Notes: generated from the sequence alone by a model not told the origin. A stretch of DNA of 36,444 bases from Candidatus Methanophagales archaeon (GCA_003336485.1 QENH01000183.1:1-36444), one strand, 5' to 3'; shown: positions 9,232-17,921, counted from the stretch's first letter. Made by a program: numbers and translations.

Positions 9232-9521
9232 GGCTCTTCGCTGTTTTGTATGGGTAACGCAATAGCCCTACTATCCACTGAAGTAGATTACATGAAGGGC
9301 ATGCTGAATGATGAGCGTCCGTAGTTATCAAAATCTCCAAGAATTCATAACCAAGAACTATCTTTGATATGATATCATAAGAAGCTGTATCTCAATTGCC
9401 CTCACCAACATTATCCCTCCTCCTTTTTTGGATTTGAAACGCTATTCGTCCTCTTTCTTCTGATTTGGGATTGTTTGACAGCAGCCCCACTACAGCTACA
9501 CACCTGAAACAGCGAAGAGCC
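9232..9521. mobile_element. MITE-like element, copy 1 (290 bp)
   Basis: The element begins ggctcttcgctgttt and ends aaacagcgaagagcc, a perfect 15-bp terminal inverted repeat. ISL3-family insertion sequences have ends of this general look (GGCTCTTyG), but I have no transposase to prove the family. The interior aligns with the 215-bp element at 32592-32806, with shared blocks including caaaatctccaaga and a ttggatttraarcg stretch; the copy here has about 60 bp extra near its left end. Reverse-strand translation of the left end gives YPYKTAKS in both copies, hinting at a decayed coding remnant. I find no target-site duplication at either boundary. Confidence 0.65.
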
Positions 9522-9609
9522 TTATTTTTGATCTTTTGTTTCAATGAATATGGGTTGCGATTGTGAGAATGTTATCAATACAACGTGTATGAATGTGCAA
9601 ATACGCTAG

Positions 9610-11184
9610 CTAAAGATAGTGCTGGAAATACAGCTCACAGACGAATTTCTCCTGAAAGTCAGCCTCTTCTTCAAGTTTTACATGCTCGATTCGGTTTGCA
9701 ATGGATTCTGCATCTTCCCGTTTTGTCTTAGATATTAACGCCTGCCTGGCACCTTCCAGTGCGGCATTTCCCACTTTCTTCACCTTTTCCTGCGCCACTG
9801 CAGGCAGAAGACCAATACGTATTGCATTCTCTGTGTTTATGAAGTTCCCAAACCCACCAGCCAGAAGGACGTAGTCTACCGCCTCAAGCTCGATTCCGTA
9901 TCGCTCCACGAGTGTTTTTATAGCTACTGCGACTGCGGTTTTCGCAAGATTCAACTGATCTATATCCTGTTCTGATAAACTAAACTCTTCGGCTATTACA
10001 AATTCCTTCTCATCGCCCAAGAATTTACCCCTACCGTTTATTATTCCGTTATCCAGAAGCTCAGCCAGAACATCTATTAATCCGGAACCGCAAACTCCGA
10101 TAGGTGTGGCATCATCAATCGTTTTGTATATGGCTTCTCCGTTCACAATACGCACTTCTTTTATCGCACCACTTACACCCCCGATTCCGCACGTTATACC
10201 TGCGCCCTCAAACGCGGGACCCGCAGCACAGGACGTTGCAATCAACCGGTCTCTGTTTCCCAGCATAATCTCCGTGTTAGTCCCGATGTCAATCACCATA
10301 CGTATCTTATCGCTTTTATATATCTCTGTTGCCAACGCAACAGCTAAAGCGTCAGCACCGACGAAACTACCGATCAAAGGAAGCCCATAAACTCTTGAGT
10401 TCTGATTTACCTTAAGCCTGAGCTCATTCGCAGTTTCATTTACCGCGTTTACACTCAGAGGTTCGTAAGGGCTTTTACCCAGTGACTCAACGGAATAGCC
10501 GAAAAACAGGTCTCGCATTATTGGATTACCTACTACCACCATCTCATAGACTCTACCCGGGTCTACCATAGCGGCGATCATTTCGTTCACGGCGTTTCTA
10601 ATTTCTCGTTCGAGCTTGTTCTGACCGGTTCGCGCAAATACTATCCGAGAAATAACATCATTACCGTATTTAGTCTGTGGATTTTCTCGTGATGTAACAT
10701 AAAGCACTTTCCCACTCTCAAGGTCTATTAGATACATAGCAAGAGTTGTCGTCCCTATGTCTAAAGCGATACCGTATAGCTCACCCGTATATTCGCCTAC
10801 ATCTTCAGACTCGCAAAAAACTCGTTCTCCTTCTACATGCACGAACGGCTCAAGATGTATGTCCTTATATTCACTTGATTCTAAAATGTAATAAATCCTT
10901 TTTGGTACTCGCACGTAAATGTGCTCGTCCGTTTTTAGAATCCTTGCCTGACAGGCAAGTCTGCACGTATCGTCGTGTATATATTTATTTTCCGCTTCTG
11001 TCTTATCAGAGAGAGATCCCGTTGCGCACTCAGCTTCGACCAAGCACTGACCACACTTCCCCTCGCCGCCGCAGGGGCAATTTATGTCTATTTCTAACTC
11101 TTGCAGATAAGAAAGTATGGTTCGACCCGTAACGAGTTTTGCCTCTTTTCCGTGATCTTTGAATATGATGTCCATGATTTCCAT
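9610..11184 (-). CDS. Corrinoid-protein reductive activator (RACo/RamA-like, 2Fe-2S plus ASKHA ATPase)
   Basis: This protein reactivates corrinoid methyltransferase proteins by ATP-dependent reduction of Co(II) to Co(I). The 524-aa chain has an N-terminal ferredoxin-type domain with C38-x5-C44-x2-C47 and a final ligand near C78, then a linker and a DUF4445-type ASKHA domain starting near residue 137 (GIALDIGTTT, later VIDIGTNTEIML, GPAFEGAGI, GVCGSGLIDVLAELL and LLAGGFGN). The single plant-type 2Fe-2S cluster is the RACo pattern; methanogen RamA proteins instead carry C-terminal 4Fe-4S clusters, which are absent here. It is transcribed divergently from the corrinoid protein gene 61 bp away. 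ATG 11184 or 11175 could be the start. Confidence 0.85.
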   Translation of the reverse strand: MEIMDIIFKDHGKEAKLVTGRTILSYLQELEIDINCPCGGEGKCGQCLVEAECATGSLSDKTEAENKYIHDDTCRLACQARILKTDEHIYVRVPKRIYYILESSEYKDIHLEPFVHVEGERVFCESEDVGEYTGELYGIALDIGTTTLAMYLIDLESGKVLYVTSRENPQTKYGNDVISRIVFARTGQNKLEREIRNAVNEMIAAMVDPGRVYEMVVVGNPIMRDLFFGYSVESLGKSPYEPLSVNAVNETANELRLKVNQNSRVYGLPLIGSFVGADALAVALATEIYKSDKIRMVIDIGTNTEIMLGNRDRLIATSCAAGPAFEGAGITCGIGGVSGAIKEVRIVNGEAIYKTIDDATPIGVCGSGLIDVLAELLDNGIINGRGKFLGDEKEFVIAEEFSLSEQDIDQLNLAKTAVAVAIKTLVERYGIELEAVDYVLLAGGFGNFINTENAIRIGLLPAVAQEKVKKVGNAALEGARQALISKTKREDAESIANRIEHVKLEEEADFQEKFVCELYFQHYL

Positions 11185-11185
11185 A

Positions 11186-11215
11186 CTAAACTAAAGTAAA
11201 GTAAAGTAAACTAAA
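11186..11215. repeat. Pentanucleotide repeat (STAAA)6 in divergent promoter region
   Basis: Six consecutive 5-mers, ctaaa ctaaa gtaaa gtaaa gtaaa ctaaa, directly abut the start codon of the activator gene. The tract would lie in its 5' leader or core promoter on the reverse strand. Confidence 0.8.
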
Positions 11216-11227
11216 ATTAAACATTTG

Positions 11228-11240
11228 AAGATATTATCTT
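11228..11240. promoter_or_regulatory. Palindrome between activator and corrinoid protein genes
   Basis: aagatattatctt is a perfect 13-bp palindrome (6-bp arms, 1-bp centre) ending 5 bp before the corrinoid protein ATG. Its place in the 61-bp divergent spacer makes it a candidate operator, though A+T-rich palindromes also arise by chance. Confidence 0.4.
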
Positions 11241-11245
11241 AATCT

Positions 11246-11878
11246 ATGGGAGATACAATAGTCGACACGCTGCTTGACGTAAAGAAGAAGAAGATAGAAA
11301 TATTTTGCGAAGAGAAGCTGAACAATGGTATGAGTGCGTATGCGATCCTAGACGAGCTGGGCGAAGGGCTCCGAGAAATTGGGCGCGGATACAAAGAGAT
11401 ATATTTCGACGCTGAACTTATGGTCTCCGGTTGGAACGCGAAGAAGGCATTACAAATACTCAAGCCGCTACTGCAAGAAGAGGTAAAGGTAGAAGAGAAG
11501 ATAGGTAAAGTCGTTATCGGTACGGTCAAAGGGGATGTGCATGACATAGGGAAAGAGATAGTGACTATAATGCTCGCTTCCGATGGCTTTGAGGTCATTG
11601 ACTTGGGTACAGACGTGGAAAAGGAAGCGTATGCGAAAAGCGTCCAAGAAGCAGGGGCAGATATTATCGCTATGTCTGCGTTACTCACCACGACAAGGGA
11701 ATACATGGCCGAGGTCATACAGTATTTCCGCGAAGAAGAGTTAGAAGTGAAGATCATGGTGGGTGGCAGTGCAGTGAGTGAGGAATACGCAATGGAAATC
11801 GGTGCAGACGCATACGGTAAAGACGCTGTTGATGCTGTTAAGAAGGCAAAGGCGCTTATTCAGAACCATTGCTTATAA
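11246..11878 (+). CDS. Methyltransferase corrinoid protein (B12-binding, MtbC/MtaC-like)
   Basis: This 210-aa protein carries methyl groups on a corrinoid between a substrate methyltransferase and an acceptor. Residues 1-85 form the helical cap typical of B12-binding-2 domains; the Rossmann domain follows with [11 protein letters not shown], in which D97, H99 and G102 form the D-x-H-x-x-G motif whose His is the lower cobalt ligand. The LGTDV and ALLTT segments also fit MtaC/MtbC/MttC relatives. No substrate methyltransferase (MtaB, MtbB, MtrH type) is in the window, so the methyl donor is unknown. The neighbouring activator gene is the natural partner. The 3' end overlaps the 3' end of trpS by 19 bp, on opposite strands. 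Confidence 0.9.
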   Translation: MGDTIVDTLLDVKKKKIEIFCEEKLNNGMSAYAILDELGEGLREIGRGYKEIYFDAELMVSGWNAKKALQILKPLLQEEVKVEEKIGKVVIGTVKGDVHDIGKEIVTIMLASDGFEVIDLGTDVEKEAYAKSVQEAGADIIAMSALLTTTREYMAEVIQYFREEELEVKIMVGGSAVSEEYAMEIGADAYGKDAVDAVKKAKALIQNHCL

Positions 11879-13191
11879 ATTTCATGCTCCTTCAAAATAT
11901 CCTTCGCCCGTTCTCGCTCTTCCTGATGCCGAGTAATAAATGAGAACATAAGCTCAGCAGCTTCCGACTTGCAGGTATTGCACATCCGTTTCCCGTTTTT
12001 GCATTCTTCAAAGATCTCTTTTATATGTGCGTCTTCGTCTATCAGATGATACATCATAAGTTCATAGACCGTGCATTGTGCCGGTAACCCGCCAAGTTTC
12101 TTCTGCTCTTCTACTGTTACTCGACCGCCGGTCTTCGCCCTTTTCACTTTCCGCGCGGCTTCTTCCGGTGGTTCAGTAAGCGCAATATGGCTTTCCGGCA
12201 CGCTGGAAGACATTTTACCGCCGGTTAGCCCCTGCATAAACCGGTGATATGTAGCAGCCGGTAAAAAGAACCCATATCCACCGTATTCCAGCTCCACTGC
12301 CCGCACTATTTCCTCTATCTTCTGCATATTTCTAGCAATCTCAGCAGCTTCTATGCCAAAGACATCAATGTGCATATCATATACCTTCTTTGGACCTTCT
12401 ATTCGGCTCGCAACCGCATCCAATGCGCCCCTATCCGCTTGCTTCTCCCTCACACTTATATACGGTTTTCGATCCTTATCAAACCGCTGTTCTACCAGGA
12501 ACATCCGCATTCGCGATGCTATGTCCCGAGTCAGTCGTATATGCGGGTCTTGATCAATGCCAACTGGGATGACAACGGGTTTGGGCCCTCCAAATTCAAG
12601 AAGCTGCGGCTGTAATATGTCCGCGTTCTGCACCAATACGCTTATCATGTGTGATATATTCACATCGCCCGAGAATCCGTATATCGCACTTAGTTCGCTG
12701 AAGTTAACTACCTTTCCGAGTTCAAAAGCGAGATCACGTAGTCTCTTATCGCCCGATTGGAAGTATATATGGCCCTTATCAGGATCGAAACCCAGCGCTA
12801 CAAGGCTCACAATGTATTCGTTCAGCCCGATTTCCCTGCATTTGCTCCACGGGACGCCCCGGACCGAATGCGATTCCATATCCGCAATGCACGCAAAAGC
12901 GTCACCACCCATACGCTGATGCCATATGATCTCATCCATCACCATCTTACCGCCGAGATGGACTCTCCCGGAAGGCATGAAACCGCTCATTACCGCGAAT
13001 TTGGTCCGCTCATTCATCGCTTTTAGCACTTCTTCATAACCGCGATGCCCGACTATTATATCTCTTCGCATGTAACGATACGGCCCCTCTATCTCATCTA
13101 GTATCTCCTTGAATCGCGAGATACCAAACTCGTCAAATAGCCGCGTATAATCCTTTATATCCGCAACACCCCACGGGTCTATCTCCATCAT
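11860..13191 (-). CDS. trpS: Tryptophanyl-tRNA synthetase, archaeal type
   Basis: This enzyme charges tRNA-Trp. The 443-aa class I synthetase has SGRVHLGG at about residues 74-81 in place of HIGH and GGKMSSS at about 325 as the KMSKS signature. The opening, with DPWG and [11 protein letters not shown], and the FMPSG context distinguish archaeal TrpRS from TyrRS. A C-terminal Cys pair ([12 protein letters not shown]; also ECKNGKRMC) may bind metal. The ATG at 13191 overlaps the purS stop by 4 nt (ATGA type), so translation is coupled in a purS-trpS operon. No second TrpRS is in the window. Confidence 0.95.
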   Translation of the reverse strand: MMEIDPWGVADIKDYTRLFDEFGISRFKEILDEIEGPYRYMRRDIIVGHRGYEEVLKAMNERTKFAVMSGFMPSGRVHLGGKMVMDEIIWHQRMGGDAFACIADMESHSVRGVPWSKCREIGLNEYIVSLVALGFDPDKGHIYFQSGDKRLRDLAFELGKVVNFSELSAIYGFSGDVNISHMISVLVQNADILQPQLLEFGGPKPVVIPVGIDQDPHIRLTRDIASRMRMFLVEQRFDKDRKPYISVREKQADRGALDAVASRIEGPKKVYDMHIDVFGIEAAEIARNMQKIEEIVRAVELEYGGYGFFLPAATYHRFMQGLTGGKMSSSVPESHIALTEPPEEAARKVKRAKTGGRVTVEEQKKLGGLPAQCTVYELMMYHLIDEDAHIKEIFEECKNGKRMCNTCKSEAAELMFSFITRHQEERERAKDILKEHEIYKQWF

Positions 13192-13439
13192 CGCACCACA
13201 CTTATTTTATAGTCATGTATTACAGGATTGGCAAGAAGCTTTTTACACATCTCTTCTACTTCGTACTTCACGTCACTACCTCCTTCGTCCGCATCTATTG
13301 CTATCCTGAATGTTTTCATTGATTTCACACTATGCACGTTCTTAAAGCCAAGCAGGTTCAACGCTTTCTTCGTGTTCTCGCCTTCGGGATCTGTAACGCC
13401 ACGTTTCAGCTTTATTGTTACTTCTACTTCTACGGTCAT
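13188..13439 (-). CDS. purS: Phosphoribosylformylglycinamidine synthase subunit PurS
   Basis: PurS is the small structural subunit that bridges PurL and PurQ in the fourth step of purine synthesis. The 83-residue product has the family pattern [20 protein letters not shown], then [10 protein letters not shown], and a C-terminal [15 protein letters not shown], very close to the consensus. Full length for the family. It is followed by trpS with a 4-nt overlap; purL and purQ are not in the window. A T-rich ttttttatc element 35-40 bp before the ATG may be its TATA region. Confidence 0.93.
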   Translation of the reverse strand: MTVEVEVTIKLKRGVTDPEGENTKKALNLLGFKNVHSVKSMKTFRIAIDADEGGSDVKYEVEEMCKKLLANPVIHDYKISVVR

Positions 13440-13733
13440 CTTACCTATATTTAGATATACAATTAAGCGATAAAAAAGTTATTGATCATGCCGGAACGTC
13501 AACGGCTGGACTAAATTCTTGCTCAGTATAACTCAAATCGAGGAACCTAAAAATATTAAGTTACCCGAACAGTAGGTATCATTTTCCAAAGATTCCATAC
13601 AACCTTTCTTCGCCCACGTACAATCGTGAAACTGAGCGGCAGATCTTCAAGTTAGAAGGAAAAAAAAATGCAGTGATGGATGGTGAAACCATCCACCGTC
13701 TTTTTAGTTGTTTGTCCTCTATTTTTTACCTTT
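13440..13733. other. Intergenic region between purS and the secreted-protein gene
   Basis: This 294-bp region holds no supportable gene. It carries the purS promoter at its left end and a hairpin terminator at 13677-13695 near its right end. The middle is A+T-rich without clear structure. Confidence 0.6.
13660..13704 (-). terminator. Hairpin terminator of the secreted-protein gene
   Basis: tggatggt (13677-13684), a gaa loop, and accatcca (13688-13695) form a perfect 8-bp stem. On the reverse strand it is followed, after 8 nt, by nine T residues (13668-13660), fitting the end of the gene at 13734-14681. On the forward strand five T residues follow at 13700-13704, so it may work in both directions. 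Confidence 0.6.
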
Positions 13734-14681
13734 TTACAGTACCCATATGCAGTCATGGCCTTTAATAAATGACTTGCCATCCTCGTCGAGTTCGCCAGTT
13801 AGTGTTAGTGTAAGTGTAAGTGGAAGTATATCTCCTACGACTTCCGCCAGGTTCAATTCAGTGACCAGATCCTGTGTCTTAAACTTGAGTGTCAGGTCAA
13901 TATACCCATCGTCCCCGAGATCATGGCAGCCGCATAGTTCTCCTTCGTATGGCGTTCCAACGTCCTCATAGCTCCATCGAAGTGGCTCAACAAAATCTTC
14001 ATACCCTTCTCGCGTTAGCTGGATTGTGCTGTTATCAATGGTAGAAACATCGAAGTCCAGAGTGCCTAGAACAGCGACCGACTGCAGTCCCTGCTTCCCT
14101 ACATTAATCGGATTTGGACATGATTTTGGCTTGATGTCTATATCTATATATACGTCCGCCGGCTCAAGAGGGCTAGGTCCTGCCACATCAATAGTCAATA
14201 CAGGATCTTCTATATACTTTGATCCACTATAGGGGTTAGTTATGTTTGTCCAAACGTAGGGGTATCCGCTCACATCCAAGTCAATGATGAGATCGTAGGT
14301 GCCCGGTGTGAGCGGCGTTGGCCATACCATTTCAAAGTAGGACCCAAGGCCAAAGTTATTTCAACCGACAGTCTCAAACCCGTCACTGCTTACATCGGTC
14401 AGGATAGTTCTGTTAACCCATGTGTCACGGTGCTCTACGACATAGATCCGCCCACCACAACCATCCGGACATGGCAGATTACCCCACGTATGCGAATAAT
14501 CACCGAAGACACCATAGCCATAAAGATTATCTGTTATTGTAAAATTATCTTGACTATCAGCTATCCACATTTGTTTGCTCCCAAAGATAGTAGCCGGACT
14601 ATCTGCCGCGGCGGAGCCCACGAATACTGCCATCGCTATCAGACCTGTGAACATCAATGAACATATCGTTTTTCTTTTCAT
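13734..14681 (-). pseudogene. Secreted surface protein gene interrupted by in-frame TGA
   Basis: Two ORFs (14361-14681 and 13734-14330) lie in the same frame and are separated only by TGA at 14361-14363, so I treat them as one gene of about 316 codons. The N-terminus has a Sec signal peptide (MKRKTICSLMFTGLIAMAVF, cleavage likely after SAAA). The C-terminal half carries an extracellular module beginning VYIDIDIKPKSCPNPINVG and ending in an acidic DDGYIDLTLKF and a LTGELDEDGKSF segment, widespread in archaeal and bacterial surface proteins; the Asp-rich loop suggests calcium binding. A strong AGGAGGTGAT precedes the ATG. Role unknown. The residue at the TGA could have been Trp, but that is a guess. 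Confidence 0.7.
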
Positions 14682-14985
14682 CTTTTTGTATCACCTCCTA
14701 TTTTTTTTTGTTCCATCATCTGGACAATAAAAAATCACATCCGAAAAACTGCACAGGATTTTGTGTGATCGTATTACTTGAGGGTGTGGTTTGGCTATGA
14801 TATGTATGCCTCTTGTCTTGTATCGCACCATAAGTCAAACACATGACAGCTAAAACCGATCAGCCGCACATAATACCGTTTCTATGTTATTGTGTTAGTA
14901 ACATTAAAGCAGCATTTAAATAGCAAGAGATATTTAGATTGTACGATGGATATTAAAAAAAACAAAAGGAGGTGAAAATATTATT
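14682..14985. other. Divergent promoter region, secreted protein / nik operon
   Basis: This 304-bp non-coding region separates two divergent genes, each with a strong Shine-Dalgarno at its edge (AGGAGGTGAT on the reverse strand near 14690, AAAGGAGGTGA at 14965-14975 on the forward strand). The nik-side promoter and a candidate operator are listed separately. No RNA gene or recognised riboswitch is apparent. Confidence 0.6.
14884..14922 (+). promoter_or_regulatory. nik operon promoter with candidate operator
   Basis: An inverted repeat atgtta-N9-taacat (14884-14889 and 14899-14904) sits immediately before the TATA-like atttaaata at 14914-14922. This is where an archaeal repressor such as a NikR-type protein could block TBP/TFB. 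The promoter region of the second nikK gene has related ATGTA/TACAT half-sites, which supports a shared regulator. NikR itself is not in the window. Confidence 0.45.
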
Positions 14986-15999
14986 ATGGAAAGAAGAAAA
15001 AGGATGGCGACTATAACGGCTATTGTCCTAACAGGACTATTTCTTGCATGTGCAGTAGGCATAGCGAGTGCGCATTTTACGATGATCTTCCCTAGCGATA
15101 GTCAAGCTACCATATGGGATGTGGCACCTGAGGACTACATAGCAGAGCTTGGCGAGACAAAGACAGTCTATATTATGTGGGGACATCCCTACGAGCACAT
15201 ATCTTTTGATATGGCATCGGCACCCGAAGTCTCAGTAATGAAACCAGACGGCACAATTGAGCAACTTAGTACTGAACAGCTCACCGTTGAGGGTATGGAC
15301 GAAGAAGGGAATCCAGGAACCTTTGTAGCGTACAAAGCATCGTTCATTGTGGATCAGAGAGGTGATTCCGTTGTCTTTGCGCGATATGAAGACGAAGGCG
15401 AGAATCTGATAGACTGCACCAAAGCAGTGATCCACTGTGGTGAAGAGGTCTGGGAAGGCTGGGATGCTGAAGTCGAACTGAAGACCGAGATTCTACCTTA
15501 CATGCGGCCCTATGGCATGGAAGAAGGTTTTGTATTCGCAGGGCAAGCGATGTACGACGGTAAGCCTCTTGCCGGTGCACCGGTAGAGGTTGAGATATAC
15601 CACACACTGGACCTTGGTAAAGAGATCGTAGAAACCGCAGAGAATATGTTCCCGTATGACCCACCGATGATGTTCACAAGACTTACCAAGTCCAATGAGG
15701 ACGGCGAGTTTGTATATACGCTCGACGAGCCCGGGATATGGTTTGTTGGCGCGACTATGGAACCCGCGAGTGGACGTAACGTAAGGGGCGTCTTCATCGT
15801 GCCAATACTTGATGCGTTCCCGCCAGTGGAAGGAGCAGAAGCTGCGGCGTCTGCGGAACTCGAAGGCGTAAAGACCCGTTTAAAAACGTTAGAAGACAAA
15901 ACGGATACTTCTACACGGGGTACTCCCGGATTTAGTGCGATAGCGGTGATAGCAGGGTTGTTTATCGTCCTGTATCTAGTAAAAAGGAAAGAGAGGTAA
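14986..15999 (+). CDS. nikK: NikK-like exported nickel-binding subunit (DUF4198), PGF-CTERM-like anchor
   Basis: DUF4198 proteins accompany nickel ECF-type transporters and are thought to bind or hand over metal outside the membrane. The 337-aa precursor has a signal peptide (cleavage expected after GIASA, exposing His as new N-terminus: HFTMIFP), two beta-sandwich-like parts with AVIHCGEEVWEGWDAE and PYMRPYGMEEGFVF, and a repeat-like EDGEFVYTLDEPGIW. The tail TPGFSAIAVIAGLFIVLYLV plus KRKER resembles a PGF-CTERM sorting signal for archaeosortase. Start ATG 14986 follows AAAGGAGGTGA by 10 nt. It is the first gene of the nik operon; a paralogue lies at 22303-23232. Confidence 0.85.
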   Translation: MERRKRMATITAIVLTGLFLACAVGIASAHFTMIFPSDSQATIWDVAPEDYIAELGETKTVYIMWGHPYEHISFDMASAPEVSVMKPDGTIEQLSTEQLTVEGMDEEGNPGTFVAYKASFIVDQRGDSVVFARYEDEGENLIDCTKAVIHCGEEVWEGWDAEVELKTEILPYMRPYGMEEGFVFAGQAMYDGKPLAGAPVEVEIYHTLDLGKEIVETAENMFPYDPPMMFTRLTKSNEDGEFVYTLDEPGIWFVGATMEPASGRNVRGVFIVPILDAFPPVEGAEAAASAELEGVKTRLKTLEDKTDTSTRGTPGFSAIAVIAGLFIVLYLVKRKER

Positions 16000-16011
16000 A
16001 TAAGAAAGAAA

Positions 16012-16662
16012 ATGGTACATATATCAGATGGAATTTTATCTCTGCCTGTATTGGCAGCGGGATGGGCAATCACAATTGCGTTGCTTGCAGTGGCACTGTG
16101 GTGGAGCAAGAAGAAGGGTAATTTAGAGGAGGAGATACCGAAGTTATCGGTGATGACAGCGGCATTTTTTATCGCCTCTCTCATCCATATACCCGTAGGA
16201 CCGACAAGCGCACATTTAATACTCAATGGCTTAGTGGGAGTAATACTAGGGATATTCGCCATTCCCGCCATTTTTATTGGTGTTGTACTCCAGACTGTTC
16301 TCTTTCAGCATGGCGGCATAACCACCATAGGCGTAAACACGGCGAACATGGGCATTTCGGCTCTGATTGCTTATTGTATATTCAAGTGGGGGAATAAGGT
16401 TGGTAGGTCAATAATGAGAAAGGATCTATCCGTAGGGATATTTGGTGCTCTCGCAGGCGGTGCAGGGGTATTCCTGGCGGTGATATTCACAGCGTTTTCG
16501 CTCATTCTCTCAAGTAAAGAGGCTTTTTTTGCCATTGCTATCGCACTTATCCTTGCACACATTCCCATAATAGTAATAGAAGCGATAATTACAGGTTCTA
16601 TCGTGGTGTTTCTGATGAAAGCAAAACCCGAGCTAATAGGAGGATTAGAAAATGATGAATAA
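16012..16662 (+). CDS. nikM: NikM/CbiM-type substrate-specific membrane subunit
   Basis: This is the integral S-component that binds Ni(II) (or Co(II)) and passes it through the membrane. The 216-aa protein has about six to seven hydrophobic segments, starts MVHISDGILSLP, and has the conserved PVGPTSAHLILNGLVG stretch that supplies the second His ligand. In studied NikM/CbiM proteins the metal is held by the N-terminal amine and His2 plus this internal His. Here Val lies between Met1 and His; Met removal before Val would restore His as residue 2. Gene order with nikK, nikL, nikQ and nikO and the GPTSAH form favour nickel over cobalt, but specificity is inferred. It follows nikK after 12 nt. 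Confidence 0.92.
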   Translation: MVHISDGILSLPVLAAGWAITIALLAVALWWSKKKGNLEEEIPKLSVMTAAFFIASLIHIPVGPTSAHLILNGLVGVILGIFAIPAIFIGVVLQTVLFQHGGITTIGVNTANMGISALIAYCIFKWGNKVGRSIMRKDLSVGIFGALAGGAGVFLAVIFTAFSLILSSKEAFFAIAIALILAHIPIIVIEAIITGSIVVFLMKAKPELIGGLENDE

Positions 16663-17133
16663 ATGAACGTGAAACAGATGGCTTGTGTTTTTGCTGTGCT
16701 CGTAGTGCTATCGTGTTTGAGCATAAATGTTGCGAGTGCACATCGCATGCATGTAGTGCATACGCTGAGCGAACTAGAAATAGAAGCGTACTTCGGTGGT
16801 GGAGCTCCTGTCCGGGATGCAGAGGTAACGGTGTATGATAAAGCAGGTAATTTGTATTTGGAAGGCGAGACAGACGAAGAAGGTAAGTTCCGTTTCCCAC
16901 CTAAGATCGGTATGGATGAGTATAAAGTGGTCGTGAATGCGACACACATGCCAGGCCATAGAGGCGAAACAACAATAAACTTAGGTCATGACGTTGCAGA
17001 AGCCAGTGGGACGGGCGCAGAAATGCCGTTATATACTAATATTATCGCAGGTTTTGGGTATTTAATAGGAATTGCGGGTTTTGCAATGGCATATATGTAC
17101 CGGAAGCAGAAAAAGAGGTACGAAAAGGAGTAA
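16663..17133 (+). CDS. nikL: NikL-like accessory subunit, exported beta domain with C-terminal membrane helix
   Basis: The 156-aa protein has a signal peptide ending VASA, after which the mature N-terminus would be HRMHVVH, very rich in potential metal ligands. A carboxypeptidase-regulatory-like Ig fold follows (PVRDAEVTVYDKAGNLYLEG, then DEEGKFRF), then a membrane helix (IIAGFGYLIGIAGFAMAY) and a short basic tail. Such NikL/NikN-type small proteins belong to nickel ECF transporters and are needed with NikM for uptake. The ATG directly follows the nikM stop codon; AGGAGG at 16638-16643 lies rather far upstream, so coupling to nikM translation is likely. A paralogue is at 23229-23675. Confidence 0.85.
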   Translation: MNVKQMACVFAVLVVLSCLSINVASAHRMHVVHTLSELEIEAYFGGGAPVRDAEVTVYDKAGNLYLEGETDEEGKFRFPPKIGMDEYKVVVNATHMPGHRGETTINLGHDVAEASGTGAEMPLYTNIIAGFGYLIGIAGFAMAYMYRKQKKRYEKE

Positions 17134-17144
17134 AAGTAATAGAA

Positions 17145-17915
17145 ATGGTAGAATATCCGGAGATTGACAAGTATTCAGCACTCGATTCGCCAATGCACCG
17201 GTTTGACCCGCGGGCAAAGATAGTTGCATTCATAGTCCTCATATTCGCGGTCGTTCTAGTCCCAAACCTGAAATTGGCTCTTATCGCGTTGATCGGTGCA
17301 ATCCTCTTTCTTATCGTATCAAAACTACCTCTTCGGTTTGCTCTGCAGCATATCAAATGGGTTTTTTTGTTCGTTGTTCCTTTTATCGTCATCATGCCTT
17401 TTACAGTACCGGGAACAGAAATATTCAGCTTCTTCGGTTTAACGATGACATACGAAGGTCTCGAATACGGTATTTTAGTAGCAGTGCGGGCTTTGTCTGC
17501 GGTCATTCTTGTTTTACCGATGATCGCGACCTCAAAGTTTAACGTTACAATAAAGGCATTGGGAGAGCTAAAAATGCCCAATATGCTTGTTCAAATGTTT
17601 ATGTTCACGTATCGCTACATCTTTGTCTTTGTGGTCGAGTTTCAAAGGACCTGGCGGGCGATGGTGGCACGGGGGTTCCAGTTGAAGACGAATCTATATG
17701 CGCTGAAGATGATAGGGAGAGCGCTGGGAACGCTTTTTGTCAGAAGTTATGAACGCGGGGATAGGGTATATCAGGCATTGCGGGCGCGAGGTTATACAGC
17801 AAAACCAAAAACGCTGGTTGAGTTCAAGATGCGTGCGAGTGATTATGTATGGACTGCTGTTATAATCGGGTTTGCTGTTTCTTTGCTTGTAGTCCCCTTT
17901 GTGGAGGTATTATGA
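17145..17915 (+). CDS. nikQ: NikQ/CbiQ transmembrane (T) component
   Basis: This is the ECF transporter T-component that couples ATP hydrolysis by NikO to movement of NikM. The 256-aa protein has several hydrophobic helices and the T-component signatures: an N-terminal YSALDSPMHRFDPRAKI stretch, and the A-R-G motifs MVARGFQL and ALRARGY in the cytoplasmic coupling helices. It lies 11 nt after nikL and 6 nt before nikO. Length is usual for CbiQ. Confidence 0.93.
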   Translation: MVEYPEIDKYSALDSPMHRFDPRAKIVAFIVLIFAVVLVPNLKLALIALIGAILFLIVSKLPLRFALQHIKWVFLFVVPFIVIMPFTVPGTEIFSFFGLTMTYEGLEYGILVAVRALSAVILVLPMIATSKFNVTIKALGELKMPNMLVQMFMFTYRYIFVFVVEFQRTWRAMVARGFQLKTNLYALKMIGRALGTLFVRSYERGDRVYQALRARGYTAKPKTLVEFKMRASDYVWTAVIIGFAVSLLVVPFVEVL

Positions 17916-17921
17916 ATAAAA

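Noticed and set aside
9224-9529. Target-site duplication around the MITE-like copies
   Set aside because: The 8 bp on either side of 9232-9521 and of 32592-32806 do not match, so no duplication can be claimed.
13188-13439. Reading the 83-aa protein as elongation factor EF-1 beta
   Set aside because: Size is similar, but the [16 protein letters not shown] and [10 protein letters not shown] segments fit PurS.
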